From Phymorhynchus buccinoides (taxonomy: Eukaryota > Mollusca > Gastropoda > Neogastropoda > Raphitomidae), in assembly GCA_017654935.2 (NCBI GenBank), contig CM065713.1:21783099-21847098 (forward strand): a DNA stretch of 64,000 nucleotides, written 5' to 3'. The first letter of the stretch is position 1. Every line of letters begins with the position of its first letter. Positions 34,493 through 47,800 of this stretch are shown piece by piece. The position numbers and the translations under genes are program-made. Under the pieces are notes generated by a model. It was not told where the DNA came from and did no database searches. It saw only the letters and a list, made by a program, of their open reading frames with translations.

Positions 34493-34624
34493 CTGCAAAA
34501 AAACCACACACACGCGCGCGCGCGCCAATGAAAGTTAGGGTTCGTACACATTTGTCAATACCGAAATTCACAAACCTTCAAAGGCCGTTTGAAAGACAAG
34601 ACTTTTAAGATTCAGATTAATTAA

Positions 34625-34766
34625 CCCTTTTGTCGCCAGTGTCGTGGTGTAGAGTGGCACAGTGGTATCGCGTTCGCTTCGTGTCAAGTAAACCCGAGTT
34701 CAAACCTGGGTGCTAGGGGATTTTTTCCTCTCATTGTGCACTAGGCCTTGACGGTCTGAACGTGGA

Positions 34767-34797
<31 letters not shown>

Positions 34798-35249
34798 CGT
34801 GTGCCCATGCACTTAGCATACGCTAAACCCAGTGGCAACGAAAAAGTTGTCATTTGGTCAAAATTTATACACCCCCCCCCCCCCCCCCCCCCTCCCTCAT
34901 CAATGACAAAAAATCGCATACAAAAATAATAAAAAATAAAAATTGGGTGGCGCGCCTCTGGCTGTGACGCGCTCTCCAGGTGGGAGCAACCTGAATTTCA
35001 CAGAGATGCCTCTGTGACTATAAAGTACCTAATACCTAATACCTCTTGGCACCACGATGATTTCACACCCATGTCACTGAAAGGCATCAAATGAGGGTCT
35101 GTCAACCGATGACCGTATGTTGTTAATTTCGGGAGGTATGTCATGCATGTCAGAGAGGAGGAATCCCCAATATTGCTGACGGGATCTTTTCTCTACCCAT
35201 GTAAGTTTAATGGAAAGGTTTGGCTGAAAAATGGCTGGCGTTGAAAGGG
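34625..35249. mobile_element. TTAA MITE interrupted by a SINE
   Basis: TTAA at 34621-34624 and 35250-35253. The left end reads CCCTTTTGTCGCCAGTG and the right end GGCTGGCGTTGAAAGGG. It is the CCCTTTCACCGCCA family. Confidence 0.72.
34645..35043 (+). mobile_element. tRNA-derived SINE inserted in a TTAA MITE
   Basis: It has an A-box-like GAGTGGCACAGTGGT, a B box (GAGTTCAAACCTGGG), the GGATGAGACGATAAACCGAGG body and the CTCCAGGTGGGAGCAACC tail. It splits the TTAA element spanning 34625-35249. A C run at 34871-34892 is internal. Confidence 0.82.
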
Positions 35250-35879
35250 TTAAGATTAAAGCTATAGCCCCGTCGACAACAAAGGCCATGTCAGGGCTGT
35301 CACCACGTTAAATCTTACCACGTGTTAAAAAGGTATAAAAACCCAAGGTTAAAAACAACATTTTTGTTGCTAAAATACTTTTGTTAAAAAAACATTAATC
35401 AATCACAAACTGAGCAAGTAAAAACATGACACGTCCAGATTTAAAAACATCACAGTAGCTAACATCGAGTGAAAAATATGAATGTCTTTCAAGTAATTAA
35501 AGATCGTGTCAGGCGGAACATCATGGAACAAAATTTTCATTGACTCCGCAGTGTAGCGTTTCCTTCTAAGCAGTCCAGAAGGACATGACCAATTGAAATT
35601 GGAGAATTGCATGCAAAGACAAGACGTTCAATGCTGCGATTGGTCGTCTTGGTATATGTGATGCAGTACGCGAATACCCAGCTAAAGTCGGCCAGCCACA
35701 AGAGAGAGAAAGAGATAAAGAGAGAAAGAGAGAGAGATTTGATTGATTGAAAAATTGTTCAAAATAAACTATTAGAGATTGATGAATTCTGTTTTTTGCC
35801 TGTTAATCTGTTGTCTCTGGCCTTTCTGAAAATATGAATAAGTCAAAAGTGATCATTTACGACATTAGCCTGGTTTTCC

Positions 35880-36300
35880 TGTGCTGCATCACATATATTC
35901 TAGTCACAGACGTATCTGTGAAATTCAGGCTGCTCTCCCCTGGAGAGTGCGTCGCCGCAAGCGCAGTGCCTACCCAATTTAAAAAATAAAATAAAAATTG
36001 GGGGGGAGGGGGCAGGGTGAGGAGGGGATGTGGGCAGACTTCGGAAACCTAGCTATCAATTTGGCCATACCAGGCAGCGGGATTTCTCCCTGATCTTACC
36101 AACTTTCAACTGCCGTGGGATTTTTACGTGTGTAAAGCGGCACGGGTCAGACTAGCTTTAAGTCCCCATCCGAAGGACTGGACGTTCAGTGCGATTTTCC
36201 CTGTCAAACTAGAAAGAAACGACGATGCCGCTCACGCTGCGGTCATGCATTACATTTGGCAGGCGAACGTCTTAACCACTCTGCCACCTTTCTCCCTAGT
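35880..36300 (-). mobile_element. Second tRNA-derived SINE family
   Basis: On the minus strand it starts with a tRNA-like head GGTGGCAGAGTGGTTAAGAC, has a distinct body, and ends with the same tail as the other SINEs (CTCTCCAGGGGAGAGCAGCC, CTGAATTTCACAGA). This is two SINE families sharing one 3' end. Confidence 0.68.
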
Positions 36301-36530
36301 ACAACAGGTAACAAAACATTCTTTCAAGTACAAATAACCAAACGCTATTTCAAGAGCCAATGGCAAACAAACGAACAAAAAGCATGTCGAAAAAAAATAA
36401 GTAGTCACGCTTCCTTTTCATTGAGATTAAAACAAGAAACAAGCAACGTCTCAAATGAAACAAACTACGCACAACGAATTATAAATTCAAATAAAATACA
36501 CACACAGAATCACTTATAGTTATCAAAACA

Positions 36531-36747
<217 letters not shown>

Positions 36748-37377
36748 CTTTCAAAGAAAATAATATTTCACAAAAGCAGGGAGGCAGCAATGCAAGCATG
36801 CATGACCATGCACTTTTAAAACTAAGCACTCACCCCCCCCCCCCTCCCTCTCCTCCCGCCCACCCTAAAAAATAAAATCCACAGATAATATCAAGAATAT
36901 AAATAGCACAAGATTAAACAAAAAACTGAAACGCCCATCATATCATTTCTGGCCAATTTTCAAGTGAATTGCTCTTTCCGTCAGGCCATATCTATCACAT
37001 TATATACACACACACACACACACACACACAATCACCTATAGCATAGAATATAAACATCACATTATATTTTTTTCCATCCGGATACACAAGGAAGCGGGGG
37101 GGGGGGGGGGGGGTGTACAATATAAACATGCGCATGAAATGCACTTTTGTTCAACTATATTTGTGAACTATGCTCAGGGCTGCCTACCCCCTGTTGCCGT
37201 GGTTTCCAGGGGACAAACTACAAACAAACCAGGGACAGAGACTTATTTCCAGAGACAAACATGACAGACAGACATTAACTTCTGATTATTTCATAATCTA
37301 GAAAAAAATGTCTGCAACTCTGGATTTGTTGGTAGTCTTCTAGATGGGTGTTTTGGGCGTCATTGTGCCTCAGTATT

Positions 37378-37541
37378 CAATAATAATAATAATAATAACA
37401 GTGCATTTATATAGCGCTTTACCTCAGATGAGCCCAAAGTGCTTTACAATTAATTATTCATCAACAGATAACAAAAAACAACATTCAAGAGTGACACCAA
37501 CCACCAACAGCGCATATGCAAAGCAACTCTCTCTCTCTCTC

Positions 37542-37633
<92 letters not shown>

Positions 37634-37790
37634 GCACACACACACAATTATTGACGCCAACTCGTTCATACCCCATTCGGTAAGCCACAGCAACTGAGCC
37701 GCATGGACTGACCACATTCAAGATCCTGTGGAGTTCAGAACCTACGTGTAACATGTATGTTTGGAAAATTGTCAACAGTGTCTGTTGTTG
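37378..37790 (-). repeat. Dispersed repeat, inverted copy of the 20760 family
   Basis: Starts with (ATT)n and AGCGCTTTACCTCAGATGAG, holds a (CA)n of about 85 bp at 37543-37630, and ends with CCGCATGGACTGACCACAT. Confidence 0.72.
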
Positions 37791-38414
37791 TGGGTGTTCC
37801 TGTGTTCGATACTAAGGTCAGCTAACATTAAACAAGAAAGTTAAATGTAGTTATCTAGCATGTGTGTGTATGAAGGTTCCAAGTTACTGTTGATATTACT
37901 ATCATCAGTAATATTGTTGAAGATGATGATGGTGATCTCGATGGTTGGAATGATGAGGATGATTACTGTTATTAATCATATAAATCAAGTATGAGAACTA
38001 TGCCTGCCATTTATATTGTCTTTGCGGTTATCAATTCTACAACAATTGTTAGTGTTGTCACTATTTGTATTACTATCTTTATCATCAGAATTCATAATTG
38101 TTGTTATTGTCATCATCATCATTGTTGTTGTTACCATTATTATTACTGCGGTTGTTGCTATTCACCATGTACTACAGTCACTTTCATCTATTATTTATTT
38201 TATTTTTTTCTTAATGCTAAATATTGTCCTTATGTCCATTGAGTGGTGTTTGGTGATTATTGTCTTTAATGGTGCTTTCAAAACAATCACTATGTTCTGT
38301 GTGTGCATGTGTTCTGTTTTGTTTTATATGTGCTTACCTTGCAAAATGTTAAAAAAAAATGTTCAATAAAAAAAAAAAAAATTTAAACATTAAACTCTAC
38401 ACATTTTTTAGTCT

Positions 38415-38540
38415 AATCAGCTTCCAGGGATGCTGGAAAGAAAAGTGGATTCCAGGGACAGGGTGCCATTGCTGACTGTTTCCAGGGACAAATACCCCTT
38501 GGGGGGGGGGGGGGGGGCCACGGTAGGCAGCCCTGTATAA
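38415..38540. repeat. Dispersed CCAGGGACA repeat
   Basis: It shares GATTCCAGGGACAGGGTGCC and TACGGTAGGCAGCCCTG-type sequence with 17380-17485 and 37165-37260. A G run is at 38502-38517. The stretch 37791-38414 is AT-rich intron with (CAT)n. Confidence 0.6.
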
Positions 38541-38928
38541 CATTCATGAACACCTTTGAATATAAAGCATAATAAAACATAACGATAATAACACGAAATC
38601 ATTTTTTTACATAATTATGTGACAAGTGTGGTAGCATGGCCGCAAGAAAAGGAGATAGGGGGGGGGAGGAGATAGGGGGGGGGAGGGAGGGGGGGGGGGG
38701 TGGGGGGGGTAATCTATGCCCCCGATCAGGGGGGGGGGTGTGAACTAACTTACAGCTAAAATAATATCAACATTCATGAAAACCAACCTAGCTTAATAAT
38801 TCATCTCAATTATTGTTCCATTTTAAGTCAAAATGACTGAAGAAAGAAGAAGAAAAAAACCCAAAAACCCACCAAAAAATAAAATTTAGAAAACATATCT
38901 TCATGGTTTCCTTTTTCCATGCTAACAG

Positions 38929-39036
<108 letters not shown>

Positions 39037-39189
39037 ACCAAAAAAAGCAAGCAAAATAAATACAGTGGAGAACTGATAACTCAAAAACGGATAACTCAAC
39101 AACACTGGATAACTCACAATAACTTTTGGATCCCAGTATAATAATCTCTGTCTTGAAAAGTCTTTTTCACTCAAAACAAATAAAATTTC

Positions 39190-39616
39190 GGTAAAGGTCA
39201 AGATGTGCACCCCCCTGCATTTCTCGGTTAATTCCATTTTCCCGTTTTTGCCTTTCTTACCAAACATAAAGCTGTATTTTATTAACCTTTTTAGCTAATA
39301 ACCTTTTTGGAATACTAACCCTATCCCTAACCCTAGGCCATTATCTAATAGGACCCCCCCCCCCCCCCCCCCCTATGTATTGCAGTACATGGCGCCATTT
39401 GTCACAGTCGTGGTTCATTGCGTTTTCCCGTCTTATGGGGGGGGGGGGGGGGGGGGGAGAGTTAGGGCTAGGGCTAGGGTTAGTATTCAAAAAAGGTTAT
39501 TAGCTGAAAAGGTTCATAAAATACAGCTTTATGTTTGGTAAGAAAGGCAAAAACGGAAAATTGCAATTAACTGAGAAATGCAGGGGGGGGGGGGGGGGCA
39601 CATCTTTACCTTTACC
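39190..39616. mobile_element. Palindromic element carrying CCCTAA repeats
   Basis: The inverted ends GGTAAAGGTCAAGATGTGC and GCACATCTTTACCTTTACC enclose CCCTATCCCTAACCCTA, C and G runs, and inverted GGGTTAGT. The flanks are near-duplicates of AAAATTTC. It is nested in the GATAACTC-type element spanning about 39060-39735. Confidence 0.8.
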
Positions 39617-40418
39617 AAAAATTTCAGTCCCTTCAATTTTGACTTGAGCCAAAAATGTCTTTTTAACTCAAAATATTGGCTATCTCAAAATGAAATGTCA
39701 GTCCCTTCAACTTTGAATTAAGCGATTTTTACTGTATTTATTTTAAAAACATAAGAAATTTAATCAAACCATGATTTAACAAACAGCAATGATTAGAAAA
39801 AGGGAAAAAATAAGAGGGGGGGGGGGGGAAAACATGTTTTAATTCATGCGCAGCAACATGCAGAAAAAGCACATTCAAACAACCCAACAAACTGAATAAA
39901 AATGAACAAGGGAAGACAACAGGTGACTTGAATATTAGCACAACCAATCAACACGACAATATTTGTATCATGTAATTTGTTAGTCTTACAACACTGGTGG
40001 AGGGGGGAGAAGGATTTAAAACAGCTAGAGTACTGAGGGGGGTTGCGTACCCCTTAAGCAGAGATGAGGTTCTCAGAAAACCAGAAAAGAGGAGAAAAGA
40101 AGCCGGGGTTCCGGGGCAGGCTACATCAGCAAATGGACAACAACTTCCGTTTTCAGTTTTGCAAACTGCACAGCAATGACAAATAGAGCAATCTTAGCTG
40201 CCTGCCCCGAGCAGTAACCGGAAATGTCCATTTGAAAATGAACCAATCGAGAACAAAATATCAATCGAACTTCTTGCCGCATTTACGATTCAACACAAAA
40301 CCAAACACCCCACACACCAATTTTCTCAATGGATTTACACTGATCTCAAAAATGACCCCTGGGGCCATCAAAAAGGAGGAAATCCTTCAATTGGAGGACA
40401 AATCTCATCTCTGCTTAA

Positions 40419-40577
40419 CCCCTTGACTGCCAGAGAAAATTAAAGAACAAAATCATTGGGCAAATCATGCCATGACAACTGATAGAGCCATGGCAAAATG
40501 GTCTGGGGATATAACTCTTTGACTTTATCAATCTCTACAATGACATCATCAGTGGGGGGTCAGGGGGGGGCAGGGGG
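40419..40577. mobile_element. TTAA-flanked MITE (CCCCTTGACTGCCA family)
   Basis: TTAA at 40415-40418 and 40578-40581. The left end reads CCCCTTGACTGCCAGAG; the right end is G-rich and degraded. A better copy is at 60414-60724. No gene is supported in the surrounding 39740-41280. Confidence 0.62.
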
Positions 40578-41280
40578 TTAAGGGGGGACAAAAATGACGC
40601 AATCATGACGGGGGTACGCACGGACCCAAACAACGCAAAGACACGTTTATCAAAAACACAGTTCAAAACACAAACAGCAGCGCCACTACAGTACAACCCA
40701 AAAGACGGGACAGGAAGGAAAAACAAACGCCCAAGACAACGCTCCTACCAAAGGCGGGCACATTCGCTGCCAAGCACCTTGCCATGTGCTTGTCTATGTT
40801 TAGAGCTAATGTCACTGGGAGGGGGTGGGGGGTCAGGGTTCTCCATGTCAAAGCAACGTGTGCATACTAAAAAATAAATAAAAAATGTTACTACCCTCTT
40901 GCCGAATGAGATGCAACGGACAAAAATGCATGGGTGCTCCTGGGAAATTAAAAAAATCCTGCAAGGCAGGGGTCCAGGGGCTGCCCAGTTAACAACTTGA
41001 CTTTTAAACAATCCTCAAAATATAAAGTCCCTGGTAAAGGCATGTAAATATTTATCTGCATTCATTTCTTTTATATTCTACACATGCGAGAAAGTAACCG
41101 ACAACACGTTTACAAATAGGAAATTCGTTGCTTCTCAAATTCTCATAATCCGGCGACGCCGGCTCCAGGCAATAAAAAAAAATCCTGCATTTCAGGACAT
41201 CCTGAAAGCAGGAGCATCCATGAAAATGGATAACTAAGAATGCCATAAAACACATGGCGCTTAGAGAGAGAGAGAGAGCT

Positions 41281-42062
41281 ATGGGCCTGCCACACGTCAA
41301 CTAATATCATACTCAGAATCAGAATCAAAGTTTATTGTCCTTTAAAACCAATACAAGGTTTTATATGACACTGATAAAATAACAATAACGTAATAATAAC
41401 AATTTATAAAGTTCAGTTACAGAACTGTTTGTTTTTTTGTTTTTTGCTAAATACTTCTGGGTTTTTCCCTTCTTTCTTTGTGCTAGTTGCGTTACTGTTT
41501 CAGGTAATTGAGGCTCTCAGTGTAGAGAGTGGCACAGTGGTCGCGTTCGCCTCGTGTCAAGAAAACCCGAGTTCGTACCTGGGTACAGGGGATTTTTTGT
41601 CCTCTCACTTTGCACTAGGCCTTATACAGGTCTGAACGTGGAGTCTTTCGGATGAGATGATAAACTGAGGTCCTGTGTGCCCGCCCATGCACTTAGCACA
41701 CGTTACACCCAGTAGCAACGAAAAAGTTGTCATTGGTCAAAATTTAACACACACACACGTACACACACCCCACACTTTCCTTCCTCATCAGTCACACAAA
41801 AATCCCATGTCAATTTTTTTTAGGTATTAGGTACTTTATAGTCACGGAGGTGTCTGTGAAATTCGGGTTGCTCCCACCTGGAGAGCGCGTCGCAGCCAGA
41901 GGCGCGCCACCCAATTTTTTTTATATTTTTTTTTTGACGCGCTCTCCAGGTGGGAGCAACCCGAATTTCACAGAGACGCCTCTGTGACTATAAACTACCT
42001 AATAATACGACTGTACGATACGATTCGATCACGTGCGATGTTAGTTGACGTGTGGCTGGCCC
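41281..42062. mobile_element. Composite element with inner SINE copies
   Basis: The outer inverted ends are GCCACACGTCAACTAA and TTAGTTGACGTGTGGC. Inside are a SINE head and body (about 41518-41820, plus strand), an inverted SINE tail (about 41822-41920) and a direct tail (about 41935-42004). The same outer family appears as a short hairpin at 26072-26215. Positions 41325-41515 are unclassified. Confidence 0.65.
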
Positions 42063-42670
42063 TTTAGTGTCGGACAACAGTGCTCAGTGCAAAACATTTC
42101 TTAAATGGGCACCCCGACGGATGAGCTTTTGCAAGAAACACGTCCAGATCACCAGGAAAGCACCCTTTACAGAGATCGCAACACTCACTTTGCTCTGGTT
42201 TCCTAGAAATCAAACCGTCAATTCCTCATTGGCGGTGGTGCTGGAAGTCAGATTATTTCAGTGAAAGATAAGGCATGTGTCTTCTCTTTTCTAATGGCCA
42301 CCTGAGTCGCTTAGACCAAATCACGAAATTTCCACAATACAAGCCTTTTTATTTGCAGTTTACCAAAAGGAGTTTCGCTCACAACAAAGGAAATAGCTCC
42401 AATTTGTTTTTTACTGCACTACAAAGAAGAAAAAAGCTTCAACCACTCTGAGTGGCCTCCACCCACCCCATCCAAAATGGCTTCTCTCTCCGGCAACTCC
42501 GGCAAGGAGGAATCACCGTTTTGACGGTTATATTTCTAGGAAACCAGAACAAAGTGAGTGTTCTGATCCTTGAAAAGGCTGTCTTTCTGGTGATCTCGAC
42601 GTGTTTCTTGCAAAAACTCATCCGTCAGAGTGTCCCTTTAACAACAGATTTCCCCCTCCGTTCTTCCCAT
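42063..42670. repeat. Inverted pair of a dispersed repeat
   Basis: About 42105-42230 and 42470-42650 are inverted copies containing GACGGATGAG, TTTTGCAAGAAACACGT and TTTGCTCTGGTTTCCTAGAA. The same repeat is at 59465-59655 and a fragment at 48765-48840. Confidence 0.7.
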
Positions 42671-42728
42671 GAGAATGTGCTGTCAAATTCGTTTTTGAAC
42701 AGTGCTCAGTATTGTCACATGCAGGCAT

Positions 42729-43436
42729 TACCGTAATTTACGGACTACAAGGCGATTCTTTTTTTTCCTAGACTCAGACCCCTGCACCTTATAATGGGAC
42801 TGATAATAACACAGTGGAACCTCCCGTATAAGACCTTCAAAAATCATCCAAAACAAGGTCTTATAGGGGAGGGGTCACATAAGGGAGGTAATTTTATCCC
42901 TTTCACTGCCACATAAAAATTGAGACATTTTCGATTTTCTTATCATAAAGAGACCTGTTAAGACTCAATCTGAGAAAAGGGTCTAGAGATCATTCTTTCC
43001 CGACTTGTCTGAACCGAAAACCACCATCCCAGGACACTGACACTAAAAGTTACGACATAATCGATGACATCACACACCCTGTAGCGGACATGGGAGGTCT
43101 TATAAGGGAGGTTCCACTCAGAAGGGCAATGGTTCAGCAGTGAAGGGGTTAATACTTACATTTACAAAAAGAAGGGCTTATGTGGAGGGAGTCTTATAAT
43201 GGGAGGTCAGAATGGCTCAGAAAAGTAGGTCTTATGTGGGAGGGAGTCTCATAATGGGAGGTCTTATAAGGGAGGTTCCAAAGAAGGGCTGTAGTAAGAA
43301 AATGGGAGGTCATAAAATTTTTAAAATCTGAATTTTGGGTAAAATTTAAGGGAGGTTCCACTGTACTTACAAAGGGGCGTTGCGCAGCTTTATAATCTCA
43401 TAGGGAGGTGCGCCTTGTAGTCCGTAAAATACGGTA
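42729..43436. mobile_element. ACGGACTATAAGGCG-type MITE with nested MITE
   Basis: The outer ends TACCGTAATTTACGGACTAC and TAGTCCGTAAAATACGGTA enclose a CAGTGGAACCTCCC element (42812-43363) that itself holds foreign sequence. It is a three-level nest. Confidence 0.7.
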
Positions 43437-43584
43437 TTCAGACAACTGATTAAGAGGGAGGAAGAGGAAAGGAAAGGAATTTTGGGGGGAGGATTGGTGT
43501 ACACGGAAACGGGGGGAGGAAAGTGTACACGTAAGTGTGGTAAGGGAAGGGGGGGGGGGGGTGATAAAGGTGTGGGACTGTCAC

Positions 43585-43652
43585 CTGTGGAGGGGCGGAG
43601 GGAAACGACTGAGTCAGGGGAGGCAGCACGATGAGACTGAGACTGCTCTCCC
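43585..43652 (-). CDS. Possible RhoGEF linker exon (uncertain frame)
   Basis: This is a GC-rich island with a clear donor (CCACAG followed by GTGACAG) and a pyrimidine-rich stretch ending in AAG as a possible acceptor. The more protein-like frame reads GEQSQSHRAASPDSVVSLRP. It leaves phase 2 at the 5' end and phase 1 at the 3' end, which does not join the phase-0 neighbours at 50945 and 34492. If it is real, another small exon or a different acceptor is needed (CAG sites about 8 and 14 bases further in give phase 0 at the 5' end only). The acceptor flank is duplicated nearby at about 43690-43960, a pattern shared by accepted exons of this gene. Confidence 0.4.
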
Positions 43653-44890
43653 CTTGGCGGTTGTAGAGAGAGGAGCAGTAGGACTTCCACTACACGGCAC
43701 ATGCCACACGCACACATGCGCGCAACCAATCAGCATTCAGAATGATTAGCACAGAATGCAATCAAACATGGCAGTGGCCACTTAACCTCTAGTGGTAAAA
43801 GCGGTGCTAGAGAGAGGAGCAGGACTTCCTACAACCACGGCACATGCCACGCACGCACACACACACACACACACACACATGCACGCAACCCATCAGCATT
43901 CAGAATGATTAGCACAGAACGTAATCAAACATAGCAGTGGCCATTTAACCTCTAGTGGGAAAAATACAACTCAGGCTATTCAGGCATGGTAGTGGGGGCA
44001 AAGTGGTTTTCAAGGAAAATGGCCAGGGGTCCAGGGGGCCGAAGAACATTCAATAAAATTCAATAAATGAGTTAAATTTTCACTATTTTCATGCCATTTC
44101 AATGCATTTTTTAATAATTTTGTTTCAAACTGTTTCGCGGATTTTCCGCGATTCACGGAGGTCTACCATGCCTGGCTACCATGCCTGGAAGTGATGGGTA
44201 GTGAGGGAAAATAGCACGAGTTCTTTTCCCTCAAGAGGGTAACAATTTTTTATGACGTCAATCGCAGGTTGCAACCGGAAGTGAGGTAAAATAGCCTGGG
44301 TGTTCTATTTTCCCACTAGAGGTTAAATAGCCAGTGCCATCAAACATATAGAAAGCTAGGTAAAATAGCCTGGGTGTTTATTTTCCCACTAGAGGTTATA
44401 AATAGCCAGTGCCATCAAACATATAGAAAGCTAGGTAAAATAGCCTGGGTATTTATTTTCCCAATAGAGGTTAAATAGCCAGTGCCATCAAACATATAGA
44501 AAGCTAGGTAAAATAGCCTGGGTGTTTATTTTCCCACTAGAGGTTATAAATAGCCAGTGCCATCAAACATATAGAAAGCTAGGTAAAATAGCCTGGGTAT
44601 TTATTTTCCCACTAAAGGTTAAATAGCCAGTGCCATCAAACATATAGAAAGCTAGGTAAAATAGCCTGGGTGTTTATTTTCCCACTAGAGGTTAAATAGC
44701 CAGTGCCATCAAACATATGTGACCCAGCACCAGGTAAAAAAAAAGCCTTAAGTGTTTATTTTCCCATTAGGAGAAAATAGCCAGTTGCCATCAGACATAG
44801 AAAGCTAGACAAAAAAGCCTGGGTTCTATTTTCCCTCTTAATGAAGAGGTTAAATAGCCAGTGCCGACAGAACAGATAGAAAGAAGGACA
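43653..44890. repeat. Duplicated exon flank and 75-78-bp tandem array
   Basis: About 43670-43790 is repeated at 43800-43955 (GAGAGAGGAGCAG...CACGGCACATGCCAC...TCAGCATTCAGAATGATTAG). From about 44290 to 44720 a unit with GGTTAAATAGCCAGTGCC and AAAGCTAGGTAAAATAGCC repeats about six times, then decays to 44890. Confidence 0.85.
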
Positions 44891-45000
44891 GGTAAAAAAG
44901 AAACTGCTGGACGTGGCATCATGCTGGTGGCCTGCTGAACGGGCACAGACTGGCCAGGTCATCTATCTAAAACAGTTAGGGTTTAAGTGTTTTTGCTTAA

Positions 45001-45223
45001 CCCTTTCACTGGGTGTTCGCATTTTCACCACTAGAGGTTTAACACCCAGTCAGTGGCATCAAATCAGGGCCTGTGATCCAGCACCATTTTCTTAACATTA
45101 AGTGTCAAAAGGCCTAATGACCATGTCTGAGAGGAATTGGCAATAGTTGCAGATAACTTCAGACAAAGACACAGTCAGGTTTTATGGTATTTTTTATTTT
45201 TAAAAGAACCTGGCTTGAAAGGG
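45001..45223. mobile_element. TTAA-flanked MITE (CCCTTTCAC family)
   Basis: TTAA at 44997-45000 and 45224-45227. It is more diverged than other copies. Confidence 0.7.
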
Positions 45224-46694
45224 TTAATGTGCTCTCCCTAGGTTTTTGAAGCTGATTAATTGTCACAAAAAGAGGCCCTTTTGAAGGACAAACCAGAACA
45301 AAAAAAAACTGCGCGGACGCAATGGCATCATGCTGGTCTATTTTTACCACTGAATCATGCACAGACTGGCCAGGTCAATAATGTAAACAGTTAGGGTTTA
45401 ATGTTATCTCTGCACCCTTTCAACTTTTTATATCTTTTGGAAAACATTTAAAACTATGGTATCCTACTTATACTCATCGAAAGAAGCACCGCATACTCAG
45501 GGCCTGTTAGTGTCTGTATTACGATGTTTATTATTTTGTACGCTTTTAAAATACATCATTTTGGGAGCGGCCTCAAGGATGTAGCCTCGATTTGCGATTT
45601 TTCGATGCATAAGCTTGATTAATAAATAAAAAAATCGCAGACTTTACTGGTTTCTACTGCCTCCGGGCATTGCCTCCAGTATAGTTTTTACCATATTTTT
45701 TATTTACAAAAAAATGACTGGCTGGTTCAGACCGAAGGACGTTGATTTTCTCTCGTAGCCTCGATTTGAAGTGCGACAATGATTACAGACTGACACAGAC
45801 CGACAAAGGAGTTTAGGTTGATGGCTTGAGCCACAAACAAAAAAGAGAAAAAGCAAAGGAGTGAGACACTTGAAAAACAAAAGGAAAGTGTACCTTAGCA
45901 AGCTAAAACTACACATAATACGGAGAGAGAAAATAAATGCAAATCATCTAAAGATCTTTTCAACAACATACAATAGCATTATGACGCCTTTTCCCACTCA
46001 AAATATCGTTCGTGGTACATGTACGACAATTTGCCGATAAACACAAGATGCAACTGCAATATAATTTGCATGCACATAACACCAACAATATCATCCCACA
46101 TAAAGAAACGCGTCGCGATCATAAAAAATCAACATGCGCATAATAAGTACATAATGTCAGATATTTCAATCCAAAGGGAGAAAATTTAATCGAAAAAATA
46201 AAAAAAACAAAAAAATAATCAAAGTGACGATGCAAACTGGAGACATCAATTCATTGTCAAAATGCGCAAAAGAAACAAAACAATGGCATGCAAAAAAGCC
46301 GTGCACAAGAATAAAAATATCAATCAAATCCGTTGAAAACAGCAAACCGGTACAAAAACAGCATGCAGGCTGCGTGATATAAAAACATATTTTCAAATTC
46401 GTATCTGTGGCTTCAGGACATCCTATGTGCGCTCGTCATTTTCTCATGCAAAACGGTATGCATGCGCACACGCAGACACAGCATCATGCAAAACGGTATG
46501 TGCGCGCACACGCAGACACAGACACAGACAGAGAGTCATGCAAAACGCAATGAAGGAAAGGGGCTGGAGTGCATGACATAAGCATGCATCCACGTGTACA
46601 GCATTCATTCAACAATTTCATTTTGTACATCGTCGGTGAAATTCAAAAACCTCGTATCTCGATTTTTGGGGGGGTTTGAATGGTCAACCTATGG
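45224..46694. other. Intron without recognised genes
   Basis: AT-rich. About 45575-45760 shares a repeat (CTGCCTCCGGGCATTGCC) with 52895-52930. A direct repeat with CATGCAAAACGGTATG is at 46446-46500. The G run and TCGATTTTTGGGGGGG at 46655 recur at 51633. Confidence 0.5.
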
Positions 46695-46890
46695 CGATAT
46701 TTTTCACGCCAGAGGGCAGTCAATGCACTAGGGGCTTATCACGCGATTTTCTTACTTGGGCGTAGTGAGAGAGAGAGTGATGGTAGGACCACTCACTGTC
46801 TCTCTCTCTTTCTTTATCCCCAACTAATAATATAGAGGATTAGCCCCACACGAGTGTCATGCCCTCTGGTGTGAGAAAAATCGCACTAAG
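46695..46890. repeat. Inverted-repeat element related to 25850
   Basis: ACGCCAGAGGGCAGTCA at the left opposes TGCCCTCTGGTGTGAG at the right, with ACTTGGGCGTAGTGAG and CCCCAACTAATAATATAG inside. Confidence 0.65.
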
Positions 46891-47159
46891 TCTCTCATTA
46901 GATACATAGTCATCTTTCTAATGTTTCTGAGCGTATATATTTGAACATCTTTCTCTTTCTTTGGGCATCTTCTTTGGGCATCTGTCTCCCTTTTCAATTT
47001 TTTACAACTTTAACAACAAACTTTAAAAACCACAAACGAAAATAGCTTGACGTGGTTTTCAACTGGTCAGTACAGGTAATCCTTAACATGTTTACAAAGT
47101 TTAAAAGAAACGAAAAACAAAAACGAAAAAAAAAAAAATCCCCCTCCCCCCTTAAATCA

Positions 47160-47236
47160 CTACACACACACACACACACAAAAAAAAGTCTAATATAACT
47201 CTTAAGTGAAAAGACATGAAATTAAAGAACAGCAAC

Positions 47237-47300
<64 letters not shown>
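47160..47300. repeat. (CA)n microsatellites
   Basis: A short (CA)n at 47162-47180 and a longer one at 47238-47300. Confidence 0.93.
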
Positions 47301-47301
<1 letters not shown>

Positions 47302-47726
47302 CCATGCAAAGTGTTGGAACAATGCATCAAAACGAAAACCACAAAACTTACGGGGGACCGTGCAGATTTTTGTCAAACAACGGAAAACATTCAACAACAA
47401 CAACAAAATGTTACGTTACGGATGTGTAGGGGTGGTGGGGGTGGTGGGGGTGTAGCATGGGGTTTGTGAGGGTGAGGGTGAGGGTGAAAGACTGAGAAGG
47501 GAAGAAACGAACGGACAGAAACGAACGGACAGAAACGAACGGACAAACAAACAAACAAAAAACCGGAAGAGCACAGAAACATGGGTGCTCCTGGGAAATT
47601 AAAAAAATCCTGCAAGGCAGGGGTCCATGGAGCCTGGCGGCCCCGGCGGAGTGCAGGGACAACGCCCCCTCCTGGGGTTTCTGGGGGGCAATGCCCCCCT
47701 GGAAGCTGAAGGGAAACAACAGTTTC

Positions 47727-47769
47727 TTTCCTCTCATTCTGCACTAGGCCTTAACGGTCTGAAGGTGGA

Positions 47770-47800
<31 letters not shown>

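Noticed and set aside
41518..41590. tRNA-like sequence with A and B boxes
   Set aside because: It is the head of a SINE: it continues into the conserved SINE body and tail, and the tRNA fold is incomplete.
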